The notes under the pieces were generated by a model. That model was not told the origin of the DNA. It ran no database searches and worked only from the letters and a program-made list of their open reading frames with translations. This document shows, piece by piece, positions 48,855 to 58,023 of a DNA stretch of 64,000 bases. Made by a program: the position numbers and the translations under genes. Source of the DNA: an uncultured Christensenellaceae bacterium. GTDB lineage: Bacteria; Bacillota; Clostridia; Christensenellales; Borkfalkiaceae. The stretch covers positions 90,610 through 154,609 of the forward strand of contig CAJUMW010000002.1 in NCBI GenBank assembly GCA_910587625.1, written 5' to 3'. Position 1 is the first letter of the stretch; each line of letters begins with the position of its first letter.

Positions 48855-51575
48855 ATGAGATATAAACAGTTGATTTATACGTCTTACAAAAAATACAACT
48901 CGGACGTAACGGGTGAATCAAGCGGTTACGACGTGTTTGCGATGACGCCCGGTATAAGCGAAGAAGAGCGCGACGAGCTTATTGCAATGTTCACAAACTA
49001 TGCCGTTCCCAACGACCCGAGGTTGAACGATTTGGAAAATATCGAAAAGAACGTCGAGCTGTACGCGCCCAAACAGCGCGCATACCTCAAGCTGTCCACG
49101 GGCAGGTACTGCTGGTGTCAGGTTTCGCTTATGCCCTACGATTTCAGCGGACGTTACAACAGCATTTACTTTCACGCCGTATTATCGGATGAAGAGCCCG
49201 ATTTTGCTCCCGTCGACTTTTTCGAAAACTTTACCTTTAAAACAAAGCTCACCGACGACGAGTTTCACGCGCGCGTTACGCCGCCCGAGCTCAGGGAGGA
49301 AAACATCGACGGCAAGCTTATGCAGAGGGCAAGGCAGACGGTTAAGTTCGAGCGCGCGGTTTTAACTAAAATTCTCAACTCTGTTTTATATTGCGTAAGA
49401 GAAAATAAGCCTCTGTTTTTAAATTGCAAGACGGAAGAGGCTTACGACGCAATAAAATCCGTGCTCGCATTTTTGCCCGTTTCGCTTGCAAAAGCCGCTT
49501 ATTTTTCCACATACTCCTCCGACGAACAGGAGGACGGGCGCGCGTTCAGAATTTGCCATATGGGCGATGAATTCGGCTATTCAAACAGGCTTTCAAACAC
49601 CTATGTAGCCGTTGCCGATTTAATTGAAAATAAATTTTCCGAACACATTCCCGACGACGCGTTTATTGCAAGGCTTGTCGAGTATGCGTACACGAACGCG
49701 GCTAATTTGGACAGGTTAAAAGCGTTTTACGAAAATTATACGAAAGGCTCGCTCGGCTTTTCGTCGGAGGCGCTTGTCAACGCATACGACTTTATGTACA
49801 CCGAAGCATACGAGCAGTTTGATTTGCACACTTTCAAATCGGTAATATCGGACGCGTACATAACTACCGTGCCCCAAAATGCGAGGGCGTCGAGAATAAA
49901 AGAATATCTTGCCGCAAATATGCCGGATGTGCGGGAGCGCGGCGTACTGCTCAATGAAATTTATAAGCTTACGGCAGATAAGCGAATTCTTACCGACTAC
50001 ACAAGCGAGCTTTTGAAAATGGTTGTAGACGTCGAGCTTAAAACCGACGAAGCTGCGGAAATTTTAAAGAGCGTTTTCGGCTGCGATTTAAGAATGGTTG
50101 TTTTAGCCGAACTTGACACATACACAAATCTTTTGTCGTCAAACATCTCTGAAACCGCGGTGTTCGAGCTGGTTGTCGGATTGCTTTTGAGTGCGGAAAA
50201 GGTGGACAGAGCAAAGGCTGACGAGCTGTATTCGTTGCTCTTCAACGGAATTTCGGCTAAGGGTGACTTGAATTTGTTGACGGGCATGCTTTTGCCGAGC
50301 TTAAAAAATAGCGCATATTTCAACGTGTGCGTTAAAAAGATTTTTTCAAGCTACTGTAAAAATGCCGAGCACGCGGCATATTGGCTTGATTTCTGCATTA
50401 ATTGTGCCGACGAAACTATACGCGACGTATTTTTAAACCTTACGCTCGAGTACGTCGGCAGCGACGAGCTTTTGCGTGTAGTCGCTGTCAACCCTCAGAT
50501 ATGCAATCACATTCTGGCTCTGCTTAAAAAAATCGACCAAAAGAACCTTTGTAAGGACGCAATTTTCAATATTATTTGCAAGCTGCTTCGCGCGGCGCTT
50601 GCCGTATCTCCCGTTGCGGATACTGCGGTAAATATTATTAAATTTTACGACGTTTTGAAGTATGAACGCATAGGGGAGTTGTACGACATAACTTACGAAG
50701 TTTTACAGGGCAACATTTCAAACGTGTTTATCAAACTTGCCGAGCAGTACGGAGACGATTATGTAAGCGCAATTGCGCGCGGTAAGTGGAGTAATTTTGC
50801 CGAAAATATTCTTATTTCGAGCATTCGTACCGACGAGGACGTAATTTCGAGATATATAAAGAAGTATTATGTAAAGGGCAACTTCCGCGAGTGTTACGAC
50901 GGAATTATGTCGGCAATCGAGTTTGGGGACGACACCCGGCAGTGGTTGTTCTACGGCAGGCTTTTAAACGAAGTAAAGGGACTGCACGATAACGCTTTAA
51001 CTAAGGTATATACCTTGCTAAACGCCAAACTTTTCGATATTTCTCACAGTGACAGAAAGGCTGTTGCAAAGGTAATTTCGGACATTTGCGCTATATCCGA
51101 CATACGCGTTTCAAAGGAAATAGAACTTGTTTCGAGACTTATTAACTTTGACGGAAAATATAAGACGGCTGTTGAACTTGAGGACTTTATTTTAGCAGTT
51201 TGCTCAAACGATGATAAGGTCGGTTCGGGAGTGTTCGCCTACTACTATGACGTACTTTTGGGCGTTTCGCTTGTAATTGTCAAAAAGAAAAAGCCGTCAA
51301 AGCTTTTGTCGCTCATCTACGCAAGCGGCTTGGAAGACGAGTATATTGCAAAGCTTTGGGACGTCTATTTTAAAAAGGACAAAAAAGCGCAGATTATGTA
51401 TATGCTCGAGCTTATGCGCGAGGATATAAGCTGTGCGGACAGTGATTACAAAAACAGTCTTTTAAAATATTTTTACGGACATTCCGACGAGAAGTTTATA
51501 GCTAAGTTCAATAAATTGCTGTCAAAAAGCAAGAACGATAAATTTGCGGCTTCGGCGGAAAAATATAAAAATTGA
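48855..51575 (+). CDS. GAP1-like GTPase-associated protein
   Basis: 906 residues, mostly helical after the first 230. The N terminus (QLIYTSYKKY...GYDVFAMTPGISEEERDEL) fits the N-terminal domain of GTPase-associated proteins (GAP1-N2 type), followed by a helical M region and a long C-terminal helical-repeat tail. No membrane helix or signal. In that family these proteins are always encoded beside a GTPase, which holds here (GTPase genes at 47722 and 52723). It is thought to regulate or be the effector of the GTPase; the assignment is by recall of the pattern. Confidence 0.7.
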   Translation: MRYKQLIYTSYKKYNSDVTGESSGYDVFAMTPGISEEERDELIAMFTNYAVPNDPRLNDLENIEKNVELYAPKQRAYLKLSTGRYCWCQVSLMPYDFSGRYNSIYFHAVLSDEEPDFAPVDFFENFTFKTKLTDDEFHARVTPPELREENIDGKLMQRARQTVKFERAVLTKILNSVLYCVRENKPLFLNCKTEEAYDAIKSVLAFLPVSLAKAAYFSTYSSDEQEDGRAFRICHMGDEFGYSNRLSNTYVAVADLIENKFSEHIPDDAFIARLVEYAYTNAANLDRLKAFYENYTKGSLGFSSEALVNAYDFMYTEAYEQFDLHTFKSVISDAYITTVPQNARASRIKEYLAANMPDVRERGVLLNEIYKLTADKRILTDYTSELLKMVVDVELKTDEAAEILKSVFGCDLRMVVLAELDTYTNLLSSNISETAVFELVVGLLLSAEKVDRAKADELYSLLFNGISAKGDLNLLTGMLLPSLKNSAYFNVCVKKIFSSYCKNAEHAAYWLDFCINCADETIRDVFLNLTLEYVGSDELLRVVAVNPQICNHILALLKKIDQKNLCKDAIFNIICKLLRAALAVSPVADTAVNIIKFYDVLKYERIGELYDITYEVLQGNISNVFIKLAEQYGDDYVSAIARGKWSNFAENILISSIRTDEDVISRYIKKYYVKGNFRECYDGIMSAIEFGDDTRQWLFYGRLLNEVKGLHDNALTKVYTLLNAKLFDISHSDRKAVAKVISDICAISDIRVSKEIELVSRLINFDGKYKTAVELEDFILAVCSNDDKVGSGVFAYYYDVLLGVSLVIVKKKKPSKLLSLIYASGLEDEYIAKLWDVYFKKDKKAQIMYMLELMREDISCADSDYKNSLLKYFYGHSDEKFIAKFNKLLSKSKNDKFAASAEKYKN

Positions 51576-51732
51576 TCCTGCTTCTATAATTGCTGTTCCG
51601 ATTTTGGTGATAAGTGCGTGTATTGCACTATTATGCAACCGTAAATTTTTTGCCGCAGGCTTTATTTTCGGGCTTATTATATATTGCCTGTGTCGCTTGA
51701 AAAAATTCGCGGTATTATCTCTTACGGCGTGA
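51544..51732 (+). CDS. Possible small two-helix membrane protein
   Basis: 62 codons, TTG start inside the end of the 48855 gene, no ribosome-binding site. The product has two hydrophobic helices (VPILVISACIALLC and GFIFGLIIYCLC). A downstream in-frame GTG is another start. It may be a real small gene, or chance AT-rich reading in the 180-base gap. Confidence 0.3.
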   Translation: MRLRRKNIKIDPASIIAVPILVISACIALLCNRKFFAAGFIFGLIIYCLCRLKKFAVLSLTA

Positions 51733-51759
51733 GAAAATATTGGAAAAATTGAGGTAACT

Positions 51760-52707
51760 ATGGGTTATTTAATTGGTTTTGGTATCATACTCGGTATAAT
51801 AGCCGGTATTTGTTACGGAATATACACGTTATGCGTAATTATCTGGAATATGCAGGTATGCTATCACGGCAGTATGGACGCTATGTTCAGTGTCACGCTG
51901 ATTATTGTCGTTTTGTTGGCTGCTTTGGTTGTAGTTTGTTTAATTGTTGCGGCATTGTTTGAATTGGACGGATTGAAAACCGTTGTATTGCGCATTATGT
52001 TGCCCGCAGCGATAGGCTTTTTGGCTCTTTCGGGCATAGTTTATATTTACGGCTATTGCGAACCTGTATTTTTGGGTGTTGACGCATTAAGTGACCCTGC
52101 GTATAACAATTATTTTTTGAATACAGAACGGGATATAATGGTCAATGATTTGAGTCCGTTTACTACAATTCAGGCTTGGGTCATATTGATAAGCGGAACT
52201 TTGCTTTTCATTGCCGCAGCATTTTCGATTATAGCGGCGCTGATATCGTCCGTCCGTTACGGAGATATATATCTCGGCAGTGCATTCAGTGTGTTGTTTA
52301 AATGCTTATACCGCATATTTTTACCTGTTTTAATTCTTGTTGCGGTGCTCGTAGGCTGGTACTATTTAACCACTATCGTTCTTTGGGACTATGATTTATT
52401 CGATTTGATTATTCACGGCATAGCAACCTCGGGCGCGCTGCTCGGAGCGGTAGTCGGGTTTGCTTTTCTTGTAAACAGACAGCCGCTTGCCGCCGCCTTT
52501 TCACTCGGGCTTGCCGCGGCTGTGGCATTTGTAAGCTACACCGTGTTCGGCGCAAAGATACTGCTTGATTTGATGAGCGAGTATTATCTGTTTATAATTT
52601 TAGGTTTCATAGGGTTATACTTATTGCTCGGCGTTGTTTACTGTCTTACAAGAATTAAAGTAATAAGAAATATCATAAGACGTGCAAAATATATGTATTG
52701 GTTATAA
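51760..52707 (+). CDS. Polytopic membrane protein of the chaperone-GTPase operon
   Basis: 315 residues, seven to eight membrane helices with short loops and one longer outside loop (residues about 105-140). GAGGTAAC precedes the ATG. No transporter or enzyme motif is recognised. It is more AT-rich than the flanking genes. Context between GAP1-like and the membrane-tethered GTPase suggests a membrane platform. Confidence 0.75.
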   Translation: MGYLIGFGIILGIIAGICYGIYTLCVIIWNMQVCYHGSMDAMFSVTLIIVVLLAALVVVCLIVAALFELDGLKTVVLRIMLPAAIGFLALSGIVYIYGYCEPVFLGVDALSDPAYNNYFLNTERDIMVNDLSPFTTIQAWVILISGTLLFIAAAFSIIAALISSVRYGDIYLGSAFSVLFKCLYRIFLPVLILVAVLVGWYYLTTIVLWDYDLFDLIIHGIATSGALLGAVVGFAFLVNRQPLAAAFSLGLAAAVAFVSYTVFGAKILLDLMSEYYLFIILGFIGLYLLLGVVYCLTRIKVIRNIIRRAKYMYWL

Positions 52708-52722
52708 TTATTCGGAGAAAAT

Positions 52723-54123
52723 ATGAAAAAACAAAGATTGGAAGAACCTGCAAGGACTAAACTGTTTTGGATTCCCATTTACAACATTCTTTTTTATACC
52801 GTCAAAGAAATTCTTTTGGACGTATGGGATTTGGCGTCGACTGTCGGCAATAAATTTTTCCGCCTGCTCTGGGTGGTAGTGTTTCCCTTTCTTCTGGTAA
52901 TTTATCCGGCTACCTGTCTTGTACTGCTGCTGGTAATTATAGTTTTACTTTTTGTTACGCTGGTTAACTATATTTTCGGCGGCGTCAGCTATGTGGTGGA
53001 CAGCTTGTATTTAAAAATTCACGGAATAGGGCTTGTGTGTCCCGCGTGCAACAACAAGTATCAGTTGCCGACATACATATGTCCAAGATGTAACGCCCAA
53101 CATAAGAACCTGCGCCCCGGCAGGTACGGCATTGCAAAGCGCACCTGTAAGTGCGGCGCAAAGCTGCCCACAACGTTCTTTAACGGCAGGCAGCATCTTG
53201 ACGCCATATGCCCTAACCCGGCTTGCCGCTATGCTTTCAAATCGAAGATACTGCCGGCACGCCCCATATGTATTCCCATTATCGGCGGCGTATCCTCGGG
53301 TAAAACAAGCCTTATAAACGCAGGTATAGACGGGCTGAATAAATATTGCCAAATCCCCGACAATAAAATGGAGTTCGAGTATTGCTCGAACGAGGACGAG
53401 CAGAGGCACAAGAGAAACCTTGAAATTTTAAAGACGAGGAACACCGACAAGACTCATAAACAGCAGTTCGACTCGTACAAGTTCTATTTCTCTCCTCAGG
53501 GCGCAAAGGTAAAGAACAGGGTTTACGTCTATGACGTTGCCGGAGAGGTCTACGACGCCAAAAAGCAGAATATTGTTGAAAAGACGCAGGTTTTCGACTT
53601 TACAAACAGCTTGCTGTTCGTATTGGACCCTCTGTCTATCGACGATTTTTACGACGACTGCGTTCAGGCAAAGGTGCCCAATCTCGAAAGATACAAGCGT
53701 TCGGACAGAAGTATGAACGACGTTGTTACAAATATGATAAACAGCCTCGGCGTGTTTGCAAGTCTTACGCCCGAAAGGTGTAAAAAGGTGTTTGTAGCGA
53801 TAGTTATTACAAAGGGCGACTTGCCGCTAATTAAAGACCAAATCGGTGACGAGTACGTCGCAGAGCTTGCAAGGCAGAACAGAACGACATGGAATAGGGC
53901 TAAAAATATTGCCTGCGAGCAGTTCCTTGACAAGTATCAGGCTATGAACTTTCTCAACATAATAAGGAATAAGTTTGAAAATTATCAGTTTTTCACAACC
54001 AGCTCGTGGAGCGGAGAACAGAACAAGTACGTTGCGGAAAATGCCGAGGACCCGTTCCTTTGGCTGATTGATATGGAAAGTCCCGAAATTGACCTTAAAA
54101 CAAAGTGGAACAGCAATAAATAG
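52723..54123 (+). CDS. Membrane-tethered zinc-ribbon GTPase
   Basis: 466 residues. Two hydrophobic helices in residues about 40-90, then two zinc ribbons (about 105-172, CPACNNKY...CPRC and CKCG...CPNPAC), then a G domain: G1 GGVSSGKT (188-195), G3 DVAGE and G4 TKGD. Same general type as the 47722 GTPase, but held at the membrane, with the G domain predicted on the cytoplasmic side. GGAG precedes the ATG. Presumably a second module of the same switch. Confidence 0.82.
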   Translation: MKKQRLEEPARTKLFWIPIYNILFYTVKEILLDVWDLASTVGNKFFRLLWVVVFPFLLVIYPATCLVLLLVIIVLLFVTLVNYIFGGVSYVVDSLYLKIHGIGLVCPACNNKYQLPTYICPRCNAQHKNLRPGRYGIAKRTCKCGAKLPTTFFNGRQHLDAICPNPACRYAFKSKILPARPICIPIIGGVSSGKTSLINAGIDGLNKYCQIPDNKMEFEYCSNEDEQRHKRNLEILKTRNTDKTHKQQFDSYKFYFSPQGAKVKNRVYVYDVAGEVYDAKKQNIVEKTQVFDFTNSLLFVLDPLSIDDFYDDCVQAKVPNLERYKRSDRSMNDVVTNMINSLGVFASLTPERCKKVFVAIVITKGDLPLIKDQIGDEYVAELARQNRTTWNRAKNIACEQFLDKYQAMNFLNIIRNKFENYQFFTTSSWSGEQNKYVAENAEDPFLWLIDMESPEIDLKTKWNSNK

Positions 54124-54136
54124 GAGGTCGCTTAAA

Positions 54137-54727
54137 ATGGGTTCGACTTATTCGGCGGTGTGCCCGGGGTGCGGCGGCAGCCCAAAACCCGGTACAAACA
54201 TATGCGAGTTTTGCGGAAAAGAGCTGTTTATAACTACTTTCAATCCGCTTTTCAATATGAATTTTCCCGACGTAAACAAGTATATGAGGTCTTATTCCTC
54301 GGGCGGATTCGGAGAAACCGACGAGCAAAAGGCAAAGCGGCTTATGGCGCTTGGGCTATGTCAATTAAAATTAAAACTCTACGATAAGGCGGCGCAGAGC
54401 TTCGAAGAGGTAGTAAATATCGCGTACGACTGTGCTGAGGCATATTACTGTGCGGCGTTGTGCGTGTTCAAGGGCAACAGACCCTTTCTTTCAAACATTA
54501 AAAGCGTCGAAAGGGCGGAACAGCTTTTAAGTGCCGCACTGTCCGTAAGCAGAAAGGGAATATATTATCTGTTTGCCGCTTTTATAAAAAAGGACTTTTA
54601 CGAGCGTAAGTTTTATAAGACGAGCCCGAGCAGCAGGGACTATAAGGCCGAAGCAGATAAATTGGGCGTGCCGCAGGGAGATAAAACTTCGCTCGAGCAG
54701 CTTTTAAACACAAGAATAGATATTTAA
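54137..54727 (+). CDS. Zinc-ribbon protein with helical repeats
   Basis: 196 residues from the ATG at 54137 (TAGGAGG upstream). One zinc ribbon at residues 9-27 (CPGCG...CEFCGK) and a TPR-like helical region (KLYDKAAQSFEEVVNIAYDCAEAYYCAALC). No enzyme motif. TPR-like repeats fit an adaptor role in this operon. Confidence 0.75.
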   Translation: MGSTYSAVCPGCGGSPKPGTNICEFCGKELFITTFNPLFNMNFPDVNKYMRSYSSGGFGETDEQKAKRLMALGLCQLKLKLYDKAAQSFEEVVNIAYDCAEAYYCAALCVFKGNRPFLSNIKSVERAEQLLSAALSVSRKGIYYLFAAFIKKDFYERKFYKTSPSSRDYKAEADKLGVPQGDKTSLEQLLNTRIDI

Positions 54728-54737
54728 GGAGTAGAAT

Positions 54738-55769
54738 ATGACGCTTTATTCGGTTATAAAAAACCAAAGTCCGTTGCCCTGCCTTTTATGGAAACACCCG
54801 GGTGAGGACTTCAATAACAACTCGCAGCTTACCGTATCCGAGTCGGAGGTGGCGCTGTTTTATAAAGAGGGAGTAATAGTTCAGGAGTACACGGGCGGCA
54901 GGTATACGCTCAACACCAATAACGTTCCCTTTATAAGGCGCATAATTTCGAAGTTTTCAGGCGGTGTTTCGGCGTTCAACTGCGCAGTATATTTTATAAG
55001 CAAGACGCATGCAATGGACGTGAAGTGGGGAACTCAATCTCCCATTCCCATGCGCGACGCACAGTACGGGTTTGCCGTCGGCGTGCGCGCGAGGGGGTCT
55101 TATACCGTTCAGGTAAAGGACGCAAAGAAATTTCTTTTAAAGATGCTCGGCACAAATATGACGACGTATTCGGTGGAGGAGTTAAACAGTTGTTTCAGAA
55201 CGGCGTTCCAGCAAAAGATAAAGGTCGAAGTTGCGACCGTTATGAAAAACCTTAAAATGACTATTCTCGATATGGCTACGGAATACGAGAATATCGCAAA
55301 CAAACTTCACCCCGTTATAAACGGCTTGTTGGATGAATACGGGCTTCGCTGTGTAAACTTTTATGTTTCGGATATTTCCATACCGCAGGACGACCCCAAC
55401 TATCAAAAGATAAACGAGGCGTATGCGCGCGTCGGTTCGAGAAATATCGAGGGAATAACCTGGCAGCAGGACACACAGGCAAACATCTTGCGCGATATGG
55501 CTAACAATCAGGGCTTCGGAGGAATGGGCGCAGGTATGGGTATGGGCTTTGCCGCCGGAAATATTTTCGGCAGTATGGCTAACGGCGCTTTCTCGCAGCA
55601 GGCTCCTCAACAGCAGGGCGCAAAGTGCCCGTCGTGCGGAACGGATAATGCAAAGTCGGCAAAATTCTGTTCCAACTGCGGCAAACCGCTTGCGGCTGTC
55701 TGCCCCAATTGCGGCGCTTCTTTGACGTCGGGCGTAAAATTCTGCTCGAACTGCGGATTTAAAGTGTAG
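54738..55769 (+). CDS. SPFH-domain protein with two C-terminal zinc ribbons
   Basis: 343 residues. An SPFH/prohibitin-like domain (residues about 20-240: VRARGSYTVQVKDAKKFL, then a helix-rich part ending VSDISIPQDDP), a Gly/Met-rich linker, and two zinc ribbons from C297 (CPSCGTDNAKSAKFCSNCG and CPNCG...CSNCGF). This matches the family sometimes named 'virion core protein' or YdjI-like. No signal or membrane helix, so it probably binds the inner face of the membrane as an oligomer. Confidence 0.85.
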   Translation: MTLYSVIKNQSPLPCLLWKHPGEDFNNNSQLTVSESEVALFYKEGVIVQEYTGGRYTLNTNNVPFIRRIISKFSGGVSAFNCAVYFISKTHAMDVKWGTQSPIPMRDAQYGFAVGVRARGSYTVQVKDAKKFLLKMLGTNMTTYSVEELNSCFRTAFQQKIKVEVATVMKNLKMTILDMATEYENIANKLHPVINGLLDEYGLRCVNFYVSDISIPQDDPNYQKINEAYARVGSRNIEGITWQQDTQANILRDMANNQGFGGMGAGMGMGFAAGNIFGSMANGAFSQQAPQQQGAKCPSCGTDNAKSAKFCSNCGKPLAAVCPNCGASLTSGVKFCSNCGFKV

Positions 55770-55779
55770 AGGTGTACAT

Positions 55780-56460
55780 ATGAAACTGCTTCCCAAAATA
55801 ATTATATACGTCTTGTTTTTAGTTGCGTATTCTCTGCTTGTATTTCTTCTCAACGCCGATTATACCGTCGTGTTCGGTCTGGCATACGCGTTTGCGGCGC
55901 TTGCCGTGCTGGTGCAATTTACCTGCACGATACTCGTCGATAAAAAGATTAAGGCTGAATTTTTGACCTATCATCTGGTCTTTGTATTGCTGTCGTACAC
56001 GGTTATCAACCTTATTGCAAATACCCTTTGCGCGTTTTTCCACAGGGAGATTACCTATCTTGTACCGTTGCTTGTAAACGTGTGCCTGCTTGCAGGTTAT
56101 ACAATTTACTTTATAATTCATTTCAACAGCGTTAAAGCCATTGAAAGCAACGTCAAAGAGGAGCGCGCTCGCTTGCAGTTTGTAAGGGTTGCGGCGCAAA
56201 AGCTCGAACTGATAATGAGTTCCCTTACGGATATTTCCGTTAGCAAAAAAGTGGAAATACTTTACGACGCAGTGAGGGGCAGTCAGGCGCTCGGCAACGA
56301 GGGCGTTGCCGCCCTCGAGCTTGAAATTTTGTCCGACATAGATATGCTGCAAATTTTATATGACGACGATAATTTCGAGGGTGCGGACAGACTTTCGCAG
56401 AGCATTTTGACAAAATTAAACAGGCGCAACGCATATATAACTTCTTCACAGGTGGTGTAA
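55780..56460 (+). CDS. Four-helix membrane protein, unknown
   Basis: 226 residues with about four membrane helices in the first 125, then a cytoplasmic helical tail of some 100 residues (LQFVRVAAQKLELIMSSLTD). No family recognised. It ends exactly before the next start (adjacent stop and ATG). Confidence 0.75.
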   Translation: MKLLPKIIIYVLFLVAYSLLVFLLNADYTVVFGLAYAFAALAVLVQFTCTILVDKKIKAEFLTYHLVFVLLSYTVINLIANTLCAFFHREITYLVPLLVNVCLLAGYTIYFIIHFNSVKAIESNVKEERARLQFVRVAAQKLELIMSSLTDISVSKKVEILYDAVRGSQALGNEGVAALELEILSDIDMLQILYDDDNFEGADRLSQSILTKLNRRNAYITSSQVV

Positions 56461-57243
56461 ATGAGGCTTTTAAAAATACTTACCGCGTTGTTTGTGCCCT
56501 TTCCCGATATTACGGGGCAAGAGTTTAAAAGCATGTTCAATTTCAAAATGTGGGGCAAAGCCAATTTGCATAGGTTGTCCGTTTACGAACAGAACAGACT
56601 GTTTTTTACCTCGGGCGCGTCTAAAATCAACTACGTTGCAATGCTTGTTTGGCTGCTTATCGGCGTCGCGCTGGTAACTTCGGGCTTAATTTTTGCAATA
56701 GTTTTGGGCGTTTTGCTTGTCGTATCGGTTCTGAGCCTGCTTGTTATGAGGATAATGTCGATACCTAAAATTACAAGGTTGGATGTGGAAAATAATATTC
56801 AAATAATAGTCGGCGGAATCGAGCAGGAGGGGTTGAATGCAAACGGAATAGATGCGTCTCAGGTGAATATAGCAGGCGATCCGCTCTGCCTTATGCAGTA
56901 CATAGACGAGGATATTGCAGACCGTCACTACGTCAAGGACAAAATGAGCTCGAACATTTCGGTCACATATTTCTACGTCGGTATAGACCAATTTTTTATA
57001 TATAAAGTGAGGTGTTCGCTCATCTGCGAGTTTGAAAAAGTCTGTGAGTCGTACGATTATTTTTACAGAGATATTATGAGCTCGAATATAAGAACGGACG
57101 CTTCCCGTCCGAATTGCTATATGCTCGAACTTGTGTTTTTAAACAGCCGAACGGTAAGTTTTGAGTTCAGCGGCGGACCCGAAGTGCAGCAGACTTTGTT
57201 TGCAATCAAAAATTTAATAAGAGATAAGAGAAATACCATATAA
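56461..57243 (+). CDS. Two-helix membrane protein with PH-like C-terminal domain
   Basis: 260 residues. Two adjacent membrane helices (about residues 58-100), then a cytoplasmic domain of about 150 residues with beta strands followed by a C-terminal helix (QQTLFAIKNLIRDKR), the layout of a PH-like fold. Last gene before the terminator; function unknown. Confidence 0.75.
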   Translation: MRLLKILTALFVPFPDITGQEFKSMFNFKMWGKANLHRLSVYEQNRLFFTSGASKINYVAMLVWLLIGVALVTSGLIFAIVLGVLLVVSVLSLLVMRIMSIPKITRLDVENNIQIIVGGIEQEGLNANGIDASQVNIAGDPLCLMQYIDEDIADRHYVKDKMSSNISVTYFYVGIDQFFIYKVRCSLICEFEKVCESYDYFYRDIMSSNIRTDASRPNCYMLELVFLNSRTVSFEFSGGPEVQQTLFAIKNLIRDKRNTI

Positions 57244-57284
57244 TAAAACTGCCGCAAAGCTTTAAACTTTGCGGCAGTTTTATT
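57242..57284. terminator. Bidirectional terminator, 18-bp perfect stem
   Basis: AATAAAACTGCCGCAAAG / CTTTGCGGCAGTTTTATT with a 7-base loop; ends the chaperone-GTPase operon and the converging 58016-57292 genes. Confidence 0.93.
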
Positions 57285-57291
57285 ATATAAA

Positions 57292-57624
57292 TTAATTTTC
57301 CTGTTTGGGTATAGGCGCAAGCCCTACTGCCTCGTCAACGGCTATCGAAAAGGCTATGCCCTGACCTTCGGTCTTTAATCCTGCCTGACGGTAAACGGCG
57401 TGGAGTACGTCGTCCTTAATTTCCGACGGCACAAGTATCATAACAATTTCCTTGTCGGGCTGAATGGAGATGTGGAAAAACTGTTCGGCTTCCTTGTTTG
57501 CCGTGCCGCGCGCGTGAATTATTGTGCCGCCGCGTGCGCCGACTTCCTTTGCCGCGTCCATAACCGTTTCGGAAAAGCCTGTGTTTACTATGCACAAAAT
57601 CATTTCATAATTGCTGCCTGTCAT
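57292..57624 (-). CDS. PII-like protein
   Basis: 110 residues with the PII-superfamily pattern: MILCIVNTGFSETVMDAAKEVGARGGTIIHARG, then VMILVPSEIKDDVLHAVYR and a C-terminal strand. The T loop region (ANKEAEQFFHI) lacks the uridylylation Tyr of GlnB. Encoded after a second PII-like gene and the DUF1538 membrane protein; likely a regulatory partner. Confidence 0.88.
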   Translation of the reverse strand: MTGSNYEMILCIVNTGFSETVMDAAKEVGARGGTIIHARGTANKEAEQFFHISIQPDKEIVMILVPSEIKDDVLHAVYRQAGLKTEGQGIAFSIAVDEAVGLAPIPKQEN

Positions 57625-58016
57625 TGTTTGTTCTCCTTTACCGCCATTTTGTTGTTGCTTAAAAATCCGTATATCAACGTGCCTATAACGCTTGAAAGCG
57701 AAACGGTGCAGGCAATGCCATTGCCGCCCTTTATGGTGTTGAACTTCTCTTCCAAGGTGTGCAGTGCATCGGGAATTTTACTTTCCTGTATCACGCTTAA
57801 AATTACCGATTTATTCGAGTTTGCAAGACCCAAGAGGTCGAGCATTTTTTCGTTTGCCGTGCCGTTGCCCATTAGTATCATCTGCATATTTACTTCAAAC
57901 GATTGAATTAAGTCGGCAAAGAACTCGGTCTTGTTTCGCGCGACTACCGTAACCATAAGTTTGAGCTTCTGCGGCGCGGTTTGTTTATCTCTGTTTATCG
58001 ATTTTTTATCCGACAT
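57621..58016 (-). CDS. Divergent PII-like protein
   Basis: 131 residues, overlapping the next PII-like gene by 4 bases. LKLMVTVVARNKTEFFADLIQSF begins the PII-like fold; the mid part is MGNGTANEKMLDLLGLA with no classic T loop. The C-terminal 30 residues are hydrophobic (IGTLIYGFLSNN) and Lys-rich. It begins 7 bases after the DUF1538 gene. Confidence 0.75.
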   Translation of the reverse strand: MSDKKSINRDKQTAPQKLKLMVTVVARNKTEFFADLIQSFEVNMQMILMGNGTANEKMLDLLGLANSNKSVILSVIQESKIPDALHTLEEKFNTIKGGNGIACTVSLSSVIGTLIYGFLSNNKMAVKENKQ

Positions 58017-58023
58017 ACGGCAC

